The position numbers and the translations under genes were made by a program. From Rickettsia endosymbiont of Ceutorhynchus obstrictus (lineage in GTDB: Bacteria; Pseudomonadota; Alphaproteobacteria; Rickettsiales; Rickettsiaceae): DNA of 64,000 nt. The stretch covers positions 186,001 through 250,000 of the forward strand of contig NZ_OZ032162.1 of assembly GCF_964026565.1 (NCBI RefSeq), written 5' to 3'. Below, in pieces: positions 1-9,509 of this stretch (position 1 is the stretch's first letter; the number at the start of each line of letters is the position of its first letter). The notes under the pieces were generated by a model that was given only the letters and a program-made list of their open reading frames with translations, made no database searches and was not told where the DNA came from.

Positions 1-355
1 CAGCGGCAATTGAAGCACCGACTCTGCCGGCAACCATAAGACCGGCAAGCACGGGACCGAGCTCTCTGGTTAAAGATAATACTACCACCGTTGCAATTGA
101 GCTTTCGGCAGAAAAGCGTGAGAACCCCGTATAGCTTTGTAGCGCTAGCACTGCTCCGGAAAAAAAAGTAGTCATCGCGACGACCGGCAAAGAATAGAAA
201 CCGATAAATAATAATTGGCGATAAATTAAACCGAAATATATAGGAGGCCTAACTATACTACTAACCGCTGTAAAGCTAAATAACGAGAAAGCCCCGATAT
301 TCCTTGCTATACCGATAGTACGCTTGCCGATTAAGTTAACCGTATTAAGTATCAT
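1..355 (-). CDS. mlaE: MlaE-family lipid transport permease, partial (3' part beyond window)
   Basis: About 118 codons are visible, reading from the ATG at 355-353 toward the window edge. The protein is the inner-membrane permease of an Mla-type ABC transporter that moves phospholipids between the outer and inner membranes. The visible part has a hydrophobic segment near residues 15-35, a second one with [18 protein letters not shown], and the family signature around [19 protein letters not shown], which is strongly conserved in MlaE proteins. The start codon overlaps the 3' end of alr by 11 bp, which suggests translational coupling in a prs-alr-mlaE operon. The C-terminal half and the partner ATPase and MlaD genes would lie outside the window. 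Family assignment is firm; substrate specificity is inferred from the family. Confidence 0.9.
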   Translation of the reverse strand, partial: MILNTVNLIGKRTIGIARNIGAFSLFSFTAVSSIVRPPIYFGLIYRQLLFIGFYSLPVVAMTTFFSGAVLALQSYTGFSRFSAESSIATVVVLSLTRELGPVLAGLMVAGRVGASIAA

Positions 356-1445
356 TTTTATATACTCTTTTATATCTATTACCGAGGCTAGTTAATATTT
401 CGTATCCGATAGTACCTATAATAGTCGCTATTTTATCCGGAGTACAATAATTCCCTATAATCTCTACTTCTTGCCCTAGAAAAATTTGTGAATGCGGTAG
501 ATCGGTAACATCAATATTAACTAAATCCATTGATACGTGCCCTACTATCTTGGCAACATGACCGTTAATAAATACTTCGCCGCGGTTACTAAAATTTCGG
601 CTATAGCCGTCTGCATAACCGAGCGGTAACGTAGCAATTATACTATCGCGCTCGGTAGTGAATGATGTATTATAACCGATATGGCTGTCTGCTGTCAATT
701 TTTGTAATTGAATTATCGGTGCAGTAAGGGTTACAGGATTCTTCATTGGATTCGGTTTATGCTGACCCAAAGGATTAAGACCGTATAAAGCCATTCCGGG
801 TCTTACTAAATCAAAATGATAATCTTGTCCTAAAAATATAGCGCCTGAGTTAGCTAAACTTATTTTTACATTAGGAAAATGTGGTAGATAACTTTTAAAT
901 TTTGTTAATTGCTCAATATTGTAAGGGTTATTAGCTTCTTCGGAGGCAGCTAAATGACTCATAATATATTGTACTTGCAAACCTTCTAATAAGTCACGAT
1001 CATTGATTATATGTTCTATTTCGGTGTGAGTTAGACCTAAACGATTTATGCCGGTATTAAAATGCAGAAAGCAGTCTAATAATTGATTCCGAGTTTTAGC
1101 CAGTTGTCGCCATATCTCAATTTGCTTTAGATTATTAAGTACCGGTATTAAATTATATTCAACAAATTCCGCAGCATCATTTTGGGAAACACCGTTAAGG
1201 ACTAAAATATTTGAGTGGCTACTCAATATTTTACGTAAATTTATTCCCTCAATGTATGAAGCTACAAAGAAAAATCGGCAATTTTCCTCTTCTAACGCTT
1301 TAGAAATTTGATTTGCTCCAAGCCCGTAGCTATTTGCTTTAACAGCTGCCCCCACTAGTGAATTTTGGCAAATATCGCGTAAGGTGCGGTAGTTAGCTTT
1401 TATTTTTGCTAAATCAATTTCAAGTGTGCATTGAGCTAAGTACAT
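345..1445 (-). CDS. alr: alanine racemase
   Basis: PLP-dependent racemase making D-alanine from L-alanine for peptidoglycan, in the cytosol. The 366-residue length is normal. The PLP lysine is K36 in [10 protein letters not shown], at the end of the first strand of the N-terminal TIM barrel. The barrel continues to about residue 225 (VRPGMALYG at 215-223). The C-terminal beta domain holds the catalytic tyrosine Y258 (IGYNTSF) and the conserved GHVSMD segment near 302. The start is an ATG 2 bp downstream of the prs stop, and the stop lies inside the mlaE start region, so the gene is the middle member of a tight three-gene operon. No missing key residues are apparent. Confidence 0.95.
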   Translation of the reverse strand: MYLAQCTLEIDLAKIKANYRTLRDICQNSLVGAAVKANSYGLGANQISKALEEENCRFFFVASYIEGINLRKILSSHSNILVLNGVSQNDAAEFVEYNLIPVLNNLKQIEIWRQLAKTRNQLLDCFLHFNTGINRLGLTHTEIEHIINDRDLLEGLQVQYIMSHLAASEEANNPYNIEQLTKFKSYLPHFPNVKISLANSGAIFLGQDYHFDLVRPGMALYGLNPLGQHKPNPMKNPVTLTAPIIQLQKLTADSHIGYNTSFTTERDSIIATLPLGYADGYSRNFSNRGEVFINGHVAKIVGHVSMDLVNIDVTDLPHSQIFLGQEVEIIGNYCTPDKIATIIGTIGYEILTSLGNRYKRVYKNDT

Positions 1446-1447
1446 AT

Positions 1448-2332
1448 TTATAATATATTTTGTAATGCTTGGATAATAATAGGTGCTATCGATATTATAT
1501 GAAATTTAGCAGATAAATTAGTAACTTGTATAGTATCCGTTACATAAATATTATTTATAACCGAATTTTGGATATTGTCCATAGAACCCGCTGAAAGTAC
1601 GGGATGAGTTACAAATGCATCAACCGATAAAGCCGCATTATCAATTAAAAATTTAGCTGCTTGACAAATGGTTTCGCCGCTATCGATAATATCATCGATT
1701 AACACACAATTTTTTCCTTTAACGTCTCCGGTTATTTCTATCATTTCACATTTGTTATTTACCGCTCTTCGTTTGCTAATAATAGCTATATCTAGATTAA
1801 CCGACGCGCCGATTTTTTGAGCGCGCTGAGTACCGCCTTCGTCAGGAGACACTATAATAAGATCATTATAATTTTTTAGAAAAGGCAAATACAAACTTAT
1901 AGGGCATAGATTTTGAATAGGAATTTTAAAAAACTTCTCTATTTTATCAGAATGCAAATCAACGGTAATTATAGAAGTTGCGCCCGTAATTTCTAAAAGA
2001 TTGGCTATTAATCGTGCCGGAATTGAGGTCTCATTAGAAAATATACGATCTTGACGGCTATAGCCGAAATACGGTATTATGACGATAATTTGTTTTGCTT
2101 TAGCTCTTTTTGCAGTATCTATTAATAATAACAATTCAATTAGATGATCATTAACCGGTCTTGAAGTTGACTGAATTATAACAATATCTTCATTGTAAAT
2201 AGATTCTAAAATTTCTACTTTTATTTCGGTATCGTTAAAATATGTAGTTAAACATTCTATATAATGAGCATTTAATGCTAAGGCCAGATGTTTTGCGAGT
2301 ATTTTATTACTATTGCCGGCTAGAATTTTCAT
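1448..2332 (-). CDS. prs: ribose-phosphate pyrophosphokinase
   Basis: Makes PRPP from ribose 5-phosphate and ATP for nucleotide synthesis or salvage. At 294 residues it is slightly shorter than the usual 310-320. Visible family motifs are [12 protein letters not shown] (about 85-96), the [11 protein letters not shown] segment (125-135, normally DLHAGQIQGFF) and the PRPP-binding loop [12 protein letters not shown] (210-221). The third residue of the loop signature and the DLH segment deviate from free-living homologs, so it could be a diverged PRPP synthetase paralog, but the active-site acidic pair is kept. It is the first gene of the prs-alr-mlaE operon. Upstream lies a repeat cluster with no other gene before ctrA. 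Confidence 0.88.
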   Translation of the reverse strand: MKILAGNSNKILAKHLALALNAHYIECLTTYFNDTEIKVEILESIYNEDIVIIQSTSRPVNDHLIELLLLIDTAKRAKAKQIIVIIPYFGYSRQDRIFSNETSIPARLIANLLEITGATSIITVDLHSDKIEKFFKIPIQNLCPISLYLPFLKNYNDLIIVSPDEGGTQRAQKIGASVNLDIAIISKRRAVNNKCEMIEITGDVKGKNCVLIDDIIDSGETICQAAKFLIDNAALSVDAFVTHPVLSAGSMDNIQNSVINNIYVTDTIQVTNLSAKFHIISIAPIIIQALQNIL

Positions 2333-2641
2333 TTAGGGCTTTCGTGTTTTTTTGGAATTGACCGGTGTCACTCCGTGGCTACGACCCACTACTGTACGAA
2401 CGTTGAAAAAAGGCTGTGTCATGCCGTGACTTGATCACGGCATCCAGGAAAATAAAGCCATATTAGACTTATTTTAGAATCTTTTTATGATATTATAAGC
2501 TGGATTCCGTGGTCGTAGCCACGGAATGACAGAATTTTTACCTCTTTATTTAAACGTTCGTACAGTAGTGGGCTACGACCACGGAATCCGGTCTTTTACT
2601 AAGATTTTTTCTTATTTCGCTCGTGCTTTTTCGACTAAAGG
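2333..2641. repeat. intergenic repeat cluster between prs and ctrA
   Basis: No gene is seen. The stretch holds a class-A palindromic arm (GTCACTCCGTGG... at about 2367 and ...CCACGGAATCC at about 2579-2590) split by a 184-bp mobile element (2387-2570, listed separately). The remaining bases down to 2641 are A+T-rich with no recognisable feature. Confidence 0.8.
2387..2570. mobile_element. 184-bp inverted-repeat element, family M1 (copy 1)
   Basis: Perfect terminal inverted repeats CACTACTGTACGAACGTT are followed inside by two hairpin arms (CCGTGACTTGATCACGG and CCGTGGTCGTAGCCACGG) and an A+T-rich centre. It is flanked by the 10-bp direct repeat GGCTACGACC (2377-2386 and 2571-2580). Removing the element and one repeat restores an uninterrupted palindrome of the class-A type, CCGTGGCTACGACCACGG. 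There is no coding capacity, so it would have to be moved by a protein encoded elsewhere. Confidence 0.85.
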
Positions 2642-3331
2642 CTATCCGGAAGTTTCATCATGTTCTTTTAACATATAGCCGCGTCCCCAAACCGTATCTA
2701 TATAGTCTTTTCCACCGGCTGCATCACTTAATTTTTTACGTAATTTACATATAAATACGTCGATAATCTTCATTTCCGGCTCGCCGACATTATTATATAG
2801 GTGGTTTAAAAACATTTCTTTAGTTAATATCGTTCCCCTACGTAATATAAGCAATTCTAAAATTGCATATTCCTTATTAGTCAAATGTACTTTCCTTCCA
2901 TCAACTTCAACGCTTCTAGTATCCAGATTCACACTAACTTTATCGAATCTAAATATCGATTCTGAATGCCCTTTAGAACGCCTAACTATTGCTTTTATAC
3001 GAGCAATTAGCTCTTCTCTGACGAACGGTTTAGTTAAATAATCATCAGCACCGGAAGAAAAACCGGTAATTTTCTGGTCCATACTAGTAAGACCGGATAA
3101 AATTAAAATAGGTGTTTTTACCTTTACCGCACGTAATCTTAGTAGAACTTCAAACCCGCTAATATCCGGTAGCATAATATCTAAAATAATCAGATCGTAT
3201 TTATAAATTTTACCGACTTTTAAACCATCCGTACCGACTGAAACTATATCGCAAACTATTCCTTCCGAGGCTAAAGTTAGTTCAATTAAGTTAGCCATTT
3301 GCGGCTCATCTTCAATTAAAAGAACCCTCAT
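2642..3331 (-). CDS. ctrA: response regulator CtrA (OmpR family)
   Basis: A 229-residue two-domain regulator. The receiver domain (1-about 118) has the acidic pocket E7-D8, phospho-acceptor D51 ([10 protein letters not shown]), T/S position SGLT near 80-83 and lysine K102 (YLTKPF). The winged-helix DNA-binding domain (about 128-225) ends in the TVWGRGYML signature. The N-terminal MRVLLIEDE and the overall pattern match alphaproteobacterial CtrA, the cell-cycle master regulator; in Rickettsia genomes this gene is often labelled czcR. A good Shine-Dalgarno (AAGGAGA) precedes the ATG. It stands alone, with no histidine kinase next to it, as is normal for CtrA, which is fed by the CckA-ChpT phosphorelay. 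Confidence 0.9.
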   Translation of the reverse strand: MRVLLIEDEPQMANLIELTLASEGIVCDIVSVGTDGLKVGKIYKYDLIILDIMLPDISGFEVLLRLRAVKVKTPILILSGLTSMDQKITGFSSGADDYLTKPFVREELIARIKAIVRRSKGHSESIFRFDKVSVNLDTRSVEVDGRKVHLTNKEYAILELLILRRGTILTKEMFLNHLYNNVGEPEMKIIDVFICKLRKKLSDAAGGKDYIDTVWGRGYMLKEHDETSG

Positions 3332-3746
3332 TATATCTTTCTCCTTAATAACAAATTTATTTTTTTATCTAATTTCATATAGCTCTCCTTAATTTCTCAC
3401 TAATTAAATAATTTTTATTTAAATTGCTTTATACCTTTGTTAACAAAATAAGTAAAGATTATTTAATTCTATTTTAAATTTTTTATTATCTTTAACAAAA
3501 AATTCAAATACGTCATTGCAAGAAGGCATTGTTGCATTGATAGAAATTAACACAAAAAAACTCCGTTATTGCGAGCGGGCGTTGTTGCGTGGATACCCTA
3601 AACGTCATTGCAAGCGACCAAAGGCGTTGGTTGCATGGTTTCGATAAAGCAGCAGTATGTCATTCTAGCTAAAAGCGGGAATGACATCGAAAATTTGAGC
3701 CATGCAACAACGCCATACCTTCCGGGGAATGAGATCAGAAATTATA
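3332..3746. repeat. ctrA upstream region followed by decayed palindromic repeats
   Basis: 3332-3500 is very A+T-rich and must hold the ctrA promoter (minus strand). Several TTAA boxes occur (for example near 3390-3425), but I see no pair at the standard CtrA spacing of 7 bases. From about 3510 to 3740 there are fragments of the GTCATTGCAAG..., GGCGTTGTTGCATGG and GTCATTCTAGCTAAA repeats, ending in the inverted GAGCCATGCAACAACGCC copy at about 3699-3716. No gene is supported; an open frame at 3608-3850 is made of repeat sequence. Confidence 0.7.
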
Positions 3747-4205
3747 TTAATTCTGATGTTCTAACATTTTTTTATGGTATAAAGCACCGAAATCTATGGG
3801 ATCAATCATTAACGGCTGAAATCCACCGTCTTGCGTTACGCTTGCAATAATCTTTCTGGCAAACGGAAAAATCATTGCCGGACAATGAACGGATAACAAA
3901 ATTTGATGCTGTTCAGGAGCGATATTAATTAAATTAAACACTCCGGCATATTTTAATTCTACTAAAAATAATTTATATTTCTCATTTCTTGCGCTAGCTT
4001 CAATATTTAGTTCAACCTCATAAAAATTTTCTTCCGGTAAATTAGAAATATTTATATCAAGTGATAAATCAATTTGAGGATTACGTTCTAAAGCGGCAAG
4101 CGATGAAGGCGCAGAAGGGCTTTCAAACGATAAATCTTTTATATATTGGGCATTAACGGAAATGTGAGGTATCGCTTCAGGAGCATCAGGGTTTGGTATG
4201 TTCAT
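3747..4205 (-). CDS. secB: protein-export chaperone SecB
   Basis: Cytosolic tetrameric chaperone that keeps precursor proteins unfolded and hands them to SecA. The 152-residue length is normal for alphaproteobacteria. The core typical of SecB is present: the central [30 protein letters not shown] block (about 61-90), then [33 protein letters not shown] (about 107-139). The C-terminal tail is short ([12 protein letters not shown]). Transcribed from the minus strand just downstream of dcd with a 24-bp gap, so the two may share a transcript. Its 3' end abuts decayed repeats. Confidence 0.95.
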   Translation of the reverse strand: MNIPNPDAPEAIPHISVNAQYIKDLSFESPSAPSSLAALERNPQIDLSLDINISNLPEENFYEVELNIEASARNEKYKLFLVELKYAGVFNLINIAPEQHQILLSVHCPAMIFPFARKIIASVTQDGGFQPLMIDPIDFGALYHKKMLEHQN

Positions 4206-4229
4206 AAAATCCTTATTTTTAATATTATT

Positions 4230-4796
4230 TTAAGTTAACGGCAGGGTAACTCCGAGTTGTTTCATATATTTCCCTTGCCGGTCTGCGTAGGAAAGATCGC
4301 AAGCTTGTTCTCCTTTTAAAAACAAAAATTGACAAGCTCCTTCATTGGCGTAAATTTTAGCAGGCAAAGGAGTAGTATTTGAAAACTCTAACGTAACATG
4401 CCCTTCCCATTCCGGTTCTAACGGTGTAACGTTGATGATTATACCGCATCTGGCATAAGTAGATTTACCTACACAAATAACTATCACGTCCCGCGGAATT
4501 TTAAAATACTCAACTGTTCTACCAAGGGCAAAGCTATTCGGCGGAATAATACATACATCCACTTCCCTGTCCACTAAACTACATTTATCAAAATTTTTAG
4601 GGTCAACGATAGTGGAATTAATATTAGTAAATATTTTGAACTCCCTTGATACCCTCGTATCGTAACCGTAAGAAGATAATCCGTAAGAAATAATTTTTTC
4701 CGAATTATGAACCCTAACTTGTTTGTCCACAAAAGGCTCAATCATCCCATGGTTACCGGTCATTTCTTTGATCCATTTGTCTGACATGATTGACAT
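4230..4796 (-). CDS. dcd: dCTP deaminase
   Basis: Converts dCTP to dUTP, feeding dTMP synthesis. The ATG at 4796 gives 188 residues, the usual length. An open frame extends to a TTG at 4814, but that would add six atypical residues. Recognisable blocks are [15 protein letters not shown] (about 38-52), the nucleotide-binding [11 protein letters not shown] segment, and the active-site block [21 protein letters not shown] with the catalytic glutamate in TLEF. Some related enzymes also have dUTPase activity, and that cannot be decided from sequence here. Upstream is a long repeat-filled gap; downstream is secB. Confidence 0.92.
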   Translation of the reverse strand: MSIMSDKWIKEMTGNHGMIEPFVDKQVRVHNSEKIISYGLSSYGYDTRVSREFKIFTNINSTIVDPKNFDKCSLVDREVDVCIIPPNSFALGRTVEYFKIPRDVIVICVGKSTYARCGIIINVTPLEPEWEGHVTLEFSNTTPLPAKIYANEGACQFLFLKGEQACDLSYADRQGKYMKQLGVTLPLT

Positions 4797-4814
4797 TATA
4801 CTAATACTTGACAA

Positions 4815-5576
4815 TTAAATTAATGAAGTGATAATTATAACTAAATATTATTAAAATACAAAATATTAATTATACATATTAATTTTATTTTTAGATTTAG
4901 TTACCGAGTTATTTAAAAATAAAAAACCCGGCAAGTATATAGGGCGTTGTTGCATGGCTCATAATTTACTGTATTATAGTTATTACAAGTACGGTGTCAT
5001 GCCGAGGCCCCTCCCACGGCATCCGGTCTTTTACTAAGATTTTTTTCTGGATACTGTGGTGAAGCCCACTAGGTAAAAATTCTGTCATTCCGTGGCTACG
5101 ACCACGGAATCCAGCTTATAATATCATAAAAAGATTCTAAAATAAGTCTAATATGGCTTTATTTTCCTGGATGCCGTGATCAAGTCACGGCATGACACAG
5201 CCTTTTTTCAACGTTCGTACAGTAGTGGGTCAAGCCACGGTATCCGGTCTTTTACTAAGATTTTTTCTGGATACCGTGGGAGGGGCCTCGGTATGACACC
5301 GGATTGCTTTGCAAAAAAAATTCGATCCATGCAACAAAGCCCCGTTTGAACTAGAATGACATCAAAAATTCGATCCATGCAACCCGGCAAGTATATAGTT
5401 GTAATTATACCACTTTGCGTATTATTAACCTTAAAAATTATATATTATGCCTAATTCTTGTGGTAAATTTTAAGAATTGCATTATATTTAGTCTATAAAA
5501 TTTAACCCATATTTTAGTTAAGCTCAAAATTGGTAATAAAACTTTTAAAGCTAAAAATATTTAAGAGGTTTTTCAA
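4815..5576. repeat. repeat-filled intergenic region between dcd and the porin gene
   Basis: 4815-4930 is plain A+T-rich DNA. From about 4944 the block starts with the outer motif GGCGTTGTTGCATGGCTC and a 45-base linker (TAATTTACTGTATTATAG..., also found near 9380, 11770, 28150, 48550 and 61140). Class-A arms (ATGCCGAGGCCCCTCCCACGGCAT at about 5012 and its partner at 5272-5297) follow, with element M1 copy 2 between them. It closes near 5320-5390 with inverted CCATGCAACAAAGCC motifs. The last 180 bases before the porin are A+T-rich and probably contain its promoter. No gene. Confidence 0.75.
5067..5227. mobile_element. element M1 (copy 2), one end deleted
   Basis: The right end is intact (AACGTTCGTACAGTAGTG). 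The left end keeps only CACTA and then jumps to GGTAAAAATTCTG, so about 20 bases of that end are missing. Direct repeats of 9 bp flank it: GGTGAAGCC (5058-5066) and GGTCAAGCC (5228-5236), with one mismatch. Orientation is opposite to copy 1. Confidence 0.8.
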
Positions 5577-6899
5577 ATGAAAAAATTACTATTATTAGCA
5601 AGTATAGCTTGCTTTACTCAATCAGCTTTTGCAGCTGATTATACGCCTACTATCAAAATCGCTAACCCTAATACCGAAATAAAATTAGAAGGTTTCTTTG
5701 AATTTGAAAGCGGTTTTGCAAGCCAAAATCATCTATTAGGATATGAAAAAAATGTTTCCGATAATAGAAAGAAAACGGCTTTCTATACGGAAGCCGCATT
5801 TGATGCTACTATTTCTCAAGCTCTTAATGATGATGTAACAGCCGGTGTTAAAATCGTGTTGTTACCTACTACTAGACCTAAAACTTCCACAAGTTATAAC
5901 GGTTCTCATATTTTCTTGAAAACGGATTACGGAAAAGTTGAACTCGGTTCTCCTTACGATGCCGGCGCTAACATGCGTATTACCGGCGGTTACGTAACGG
6001 CAGCCACGGGCGGCTGGTCTAGATATGTAATTCTTGACGGTCAATATATGAGATATAACAATCTTAAACCCGATTTTGATACTACTAGTAATTTTTATAT
6101 CGAATCATTTTCTAATAACTTTGATCAAATTAACGATAAAGCAGAGGCAGCTAGAAAAGTCTCTTATTACACACCTAAATTTAGCGGCTTTCAAGCAGGT
6201 ATCTCTTATACACCGGATTCAGCTAATACCGGCGGTAATAAAGATATTAATAACTTAACATTTGAAAACTCAGGTAGAACCGGCGTCAGCAAATCAAATA
6301 CTGGTATCAAGACCGTACTGTTAGATGACGGTACGTTTATGAGGATTAATCAAAATGTTAAGGATGCAGTATCGGCCGGTATGGCCTACGAGCATGAAAT
6401 TGCCGATGATGTAGCTTTAAAATTATCGGTTACGGGAGAATACGGCAAACCGGCACGTCAACTTATTCAGGCTAAAAGAGAAGGCACTACAACAACAGTG
6501 TTAGCAAGCTATAAACTCTCTGATTTAAAAGCTTATAATCTCGGCGCGGTTTTCACGTACGGTAATGTTTCATGCGCAGCTTCTTACGGCAGTTTAGGGA
6601 AAAGCTTAACCGCAAAAGAATATCATAAAGTCGGGCGTGATACTTATTATTATAACGGTGGTCTTGCTTATGCTCAAGGACCGATTAAAACGAGTGTCTC
6701 GTATTTTAAATCATCAAGATATAAAAATACCGTCGATACCGTAAGTTTAGGTACGGAATATAAAATAATGCCGGGATTATTGCCTTACGCTGAAGTGTCA
6801 TATTTTCAAGCAAAAGGCAAACCGGTTTATTACGTAGAAGCGCCTAATAAGAAAATTAAAGGAACCGTCGGTCTTATCGGTGCAAAACTTAAATTCTAA
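5577..6899 (+). CDS. Gram-negative outer-membrane porin
   Basis: 440 residues with a classic signal peptide: basic MKK, hydrophobic LLLLASIACF, then Ala-x-Ala cleavage near residue 19 (SAFA|ADY). The mature protein shows the porin pattern: the N-terminal LEGFFEFESGF strand, alternating polar and hydrophobic strands throughout, the conserved segment KTDYGKVELGSPYDAGANM (about 116-134) and a C-terminal strand ending in phenylalanine (GLIGAKLKF), the BAM recognition signal. It would form a trimeric 16-strand channel for small solutes in the outer membrane. It is a single gene with a repeat-filled region on each side. Specificity cannot be told. Rickettsia porins of this family are known as conserved hypothetical or OmpC-like proteins. 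Confidence 0.85.
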   Translation: MKKLLLLASIACFTQSAFAADYTPTIKIANPNTEIKLEGFFEFESGFASQNHLLGYEKNVSDNRKKTAFYTEAAFDATISQALNDDVTAGVKIVLLPTTRPKTSTSYNGSHIFLKTDYGKVELGSPYDAGANMRITGGYVTAATGGWSRYVILDGQYMRYNNLKPDFDTTSNFYIESFSNNFDQINDKAEAARKVSYYTPKFSGFQAGISYTPDSANTGGNKDINNLTFENSGRTGVSKSNTGIKTVLLDDGTFMRINQNVKDAVSAGMAYEHEIADDVALKLSVTGEYGKPARQLIQAKREGTTTTVLASYKLSDLKAYNLGAVFTYGNVSCAASYGSLGKSLTAKEYHKVGRDTYYYNGGLAYAQGPIKTSVSYFKSSRYKNTVDTVSLGTEYKIMPGLLPYAEVSYFQAKGKPVYYVEAPNKKIKGTVGLIGAKLKF

Positions 6900-7337
6900 G
6901 TTCGTCTAAGTCGTTGCGAGACGGCATTATTATATGGCTACCGGAATCGTTATTGTGAGGAGGCAATGCCCGCGTGGATACCAGAACCGTCATTGCGAGC
7001 GACCAAAGGGAGCGCGGCAATCCAGAAAATAATAATTTACATAGCATTTTGTACTAATTTTTTCCTGGATTGCCACGTCGGGACTACGTCCCTCCTCGCA
7101 ATGACGATTCCGGTAGTCATGCAACAAAGCCCCGCCTTTAGCTAGAATGACATCGAAAATTCGAGCCATGCAACAATGCCCCGTCCACGTAACAATGCCT
7201 CCTCGCAACGACGTTATTTTCAATTATTCTTTATTAACATTGACCTCATAATTTTTATAGCATATTTTAGATTTATCGCTTCAATTGACGATTTGCGTTA
7301 TAGTAAAAACCGTTGGATTTAAAAATATTTCGATTAT
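6900..7337. repeat. repeat region between porin and lipA, with a class-B element at 6988-7106
   Basis: The best-preserved piece is a 119-bp class-B palindromic element, 6988-7106. Its left arm is CGTCATTGCGAG...GGCAATCCAG, the centre is a short A+T-rich stretch (AATAATAATTTACATAG...), and the right arm is CTGGATTGCC...CCTCGCAATGACG. It is followed by remnants of class-C and outer motifs (CATGCAACAAAGCC, CCATGCAACAATGCC) to about 7215. The last 120 bases before lipA are A+T-rich with no clear promoter match. No gene. Confidence 0.8.
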
Positions 7338-8267
7338 ATGCTGAATAATGAGAAAATAGAGGCAATATTGTCAATTAAACGCCCCGATTGGATAAAAGTA
7401 AAAGCTCCGACTTCTAAGCAATACCGGGATACAAAAGAATTAATAAAAAATTTAAAATTAAATACGGTTTGTGAGGAAGCCGCTTGTCCTAATATAGGGG
7501 AATGCTGGTCTAAAAAACATGCAACCGTCATGATTTTAGGCTCGGTCTGTACTAGAGCTTGCAGGTTTTGTAATATTGCAACCGGCAGACCGGATTTGCT
7601 TGATCCTCATGAACCTGAACGCCTTGCTGAAGCAGTGAAAAAATTAAATCTTCAGCATGTAGTAATTACTTCCGTTGATCGTGATGATTTAGAAGACGGC
7701 GGAGCTAGACATTTTGCTAATTGCATTCAAGAAATTAGACACTCTTCCCCGGCTACAACAATTGAGATTTTAACCCCTGATTTCTTACGAAAAGACGGAG
7801 CGGCGGAAATAATAGCGGAAGCAAAGCCCGACGTTTTTAATCATAATGTTGAGACTGTTCCCTCCTTGTATAAAAAGATAAGACCGGGAGCAAGATATTA
7901 TAATTCTTTGAGTTTACTGCATAATATAAAAAAATTATCTCCTGAAATTTTCACTAAATCCGGTATGATGGTAGGGCTTGGAGAGGAAACGAGCGAAGTA
8001 ATCCAAGTAATGGATGACTTAAGAGAAGCAAAAGTTGATTTCCTAACTATCGGTCAATATCTACAGCCTACTAAAAATCATGCAGAGGTTGCAAGGTATG
8101 TTACGCCGGAAGAATTTAAATATATTGAAAGAGTCGCTAAGACTAAAGGCTTTTTAATGGTTTCGGCTAGTCCTTTAACTCGTTCTTCATATCATGCCGA
8201 TGAGGATTTCCAAAAATTAAAAAATAATTATATTAATGCAAATTTAATCAATATTATGCCTGCGTAG
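7338..8267 (+). CDS. lipA: lipoyl synthase
   Basis: Radical-SAM enzyme that inserts two sulfurs into octanoyl groups on lipoyl domains such as that of SucB, which is encoded in this same window. The 309-residue length is normal. The auxiliary 4Fe-4S cluster ligands are C45, C50 and C56 ([12 protein letters not shown]). The SAM-cluster CxxxCxxC motif is C71-C75-C78 (CTRACRFC). The conserved C-terminal [12 protein letters not shown] supplies the serine that completes auxiliary-cluster ligation. The ATG is the first in frame; the next gene upstream is the porin. It is transcribed alone, flanked by repeats on both sides. Confidence 0.97.
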   Translation: MLNNEKIEAILSIKRPDWIKVKAPTSKQYRDTKELIKNLKLNTVCEEAACPNIGECWSKKHATVMILGSVCTRACRFCNIATGRPDLLDPHEPERLAEAVKKLNLQHVVITSVDRDDLEDGGARHFANCIQEIRHSSPATTIEILTPDFLRKDGAAEIIAEAKPDVFNHNVETVPSLYKKIRPGARYYNSLSLLHNIKKLSPEIFTKSGMMVGLGEETSEVIQVMDDLREAKVDFLTIGQYLQPTKNHAEVARYVTPEEFKYIERVAKTKGFLMVSASPLTRSSYHADEDFQKLKNNYINANLINIMPA

Positions 8268-8808
8268 CAATGTCCGCGCTGATCGTTAAACGTCTGAGCT
8301 AAGGAGGGACAAAATCCCGATGCGGCAATCCAGAAAATAATAATTTACATAGTATTTTGTACTAATTTTTTCCTAGATTGCCGCGTTCTCTTTGGTCGCA
8401 GCGTTGTTGCATGGCTCAAATTTTGATGTCATTCTAGCTAAAAGCGGGAATCCAGAAAATATTTAAGCGAATTATATAGTAAATTTTTATATAATTTTGT
8501 TTATTTTTAAGTGTTTTTCTAGATTCCCGCTTTCGCGGGAAGGCAATGCCCGCGTGGATACCCAAACCGTCATGGCGAGGCGCCTTTTGGCGCCGTGGCC
8601 ATCTAAGTATAAACATATTTTTATACTAAATTTGTTTAATATTCTAATTAAATCCCCCATATATTCGGGATAGCCTGAATGGCCACAGCCACTCCGCGGC
8701 TTCGCCATGACGGATTTTTATTAATTTCCGATCCACGCAACAATGCCTTGCGAGGAGGTGCGGGTCTTGTTGCATGGCTCGAATTTTCGATGTCATTCTA
8801 GCTAAAGG

Positions 8809-8954
8809 CCATAACTGTCCGAAGTTAAAAAAATTAAGGTTAAAAATAGTATTTTTGAGCATCAATATTAAGAATTTTTACTATATATAGCCATTAAATA
8901 CAGTAAAAATCTATATTTCTTTCTACTTCTTTATGTAACTTCGGACAGTTATGG
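8809..8954. mobile_element. 146-bp inverted-repeat element, family M3
   Basis: The 19-bp perfect terminal repeats CCATAACTGTCCGAAGTTA face each other, with an A+T-rich non-coding centre. The 7-bp direct repeat CTAAAGG flanks it (8802-8808 and 8955-8961). Joining the flanks restores the normal class-C arm GTCATTCTAGCTAAAGGCGGGAATCC (26 bases, split here by the insertion). This is the only copy I found in the window. Confidence 0.8.
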
Positions 8955-9177
8955 CTAAAGGCGGGAATCCAGACTTTTCTTTGTCATGCTGAACTTGTTT
9001 CAGCATCTGTTGAAAAAGATCCTGAAATAAATTCAGGATGACTTTTATACTTTTTTCTAGATTCCCGCTTTTAGCTAGAATGACATACGGCACTTTTTTA
9101 GAGCCATGCAACAACGCCGGCTTGACTACGGCATCCAGTCTTTTTATTAAGGTTTTTCTGGATACCGTGGTCAAGCC

Positions 9178-9361
9178 CACTAGTGTACGAACGTTGAAAA
9201 AAGGCTGTGTCATGCCGTGACTTGATCACGGCATCCAGGAAAATAAAGCCATATTAGACTTATTTTAGAATCTTTTTATGATATTATAAGCTGGATTCCG
9301 TGGTCGTAGCCACGGAATGACAGAATTTTTACCTCTTTATTTAAACGTTCGTACAGTAGTG
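9178..9361. mobile_element. element M1 (copy 3)
   Basis: 184 bp, same orientation as copy 1. The left end is CACTAGTGTACGAACGTT (one base off consensus), the right end AACGTTCGTACAGTAGTG. The 9-bp direct repeats GGTCAAGCC lie at 9169-9177 and 9362-9370, in the loop of a class-A palindrome. Confidence 0.85.
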
Positions 9362-9509
9362 GGTCAAGCCACGGTATGACACCGTACTTATAATAACCAT
9401 AATACGGTAAATTATTAGCCATGCAACAACGCCTCCAGTCGCTCGCAATGACGATTCTGGTAGCCATGCAACAACGCCGGCAATAATCCGCGCAGGAAGG
9501 AACTTTTGT

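Larger units (their letters stand above)
8268..9509. repeat. 1.2-kb pile of nested palindromic repeats downstream of lipA
   Basis: No gene is supported. In order: a class-B element broken after its right arm (about 8322-8394), running into the outer motif AGCGTTGTTGCATGGCTC at 8399; a class-C element 8428-8540 (GTCATTCTAGC... to ...CCCGCTTTCGCGGG); a class-E element 8569-8711 (GTCATGGCGAGG...GGCCATC, long centre, GATGGCCAC...CGCCATGAC); a second class-C element 8792-9084, whose left arm is split by element M3 (8809-8954) and whose centre holds a class-D double hairpin (8983-9042); a class-A element split by M1 copy 3 (9178-9361); and a closing linker and inverted outer motifs to about 9480. 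Confidence 0.8.

Noticed and set aside
3385..3425. CtrA box (TTAA-N7-TTAA) upstream of ctrA for autoregulation
   Set aside because: TTAA pairs here are spaced by about 11 bases, not 7; in DNA this A+T-rich such pairs are common.
3608..3850. 80-codon plus-strand open frame before secB
   Set aside because: Made of class-B, C and outer repeat sequence and then the antisense end of secB.
4797..4814. TTG start for dcd six codons upstream
   Set aside because: The ATG at 4796 gives the usual 188 residues; the extension is a TTG start with no ribosome site.
4808..4835. TTGACA-16-GATAAT promoter-like match on the plus strand
   Set aside because: It points into repeat DNA, over 700 bp from the porin start, and single matches of this quality are expected by chance in such A+T-rich DNA.
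8923..9213. 96-codon frame in the repeat pile (and similar short frames in other repeat blocks)
   Set aside because: Translated terminal repeats of M3, class C/D and M1; the same peptide fragments (such as VRTL and RKTLIKRLD) recur wherever the repeats occur.
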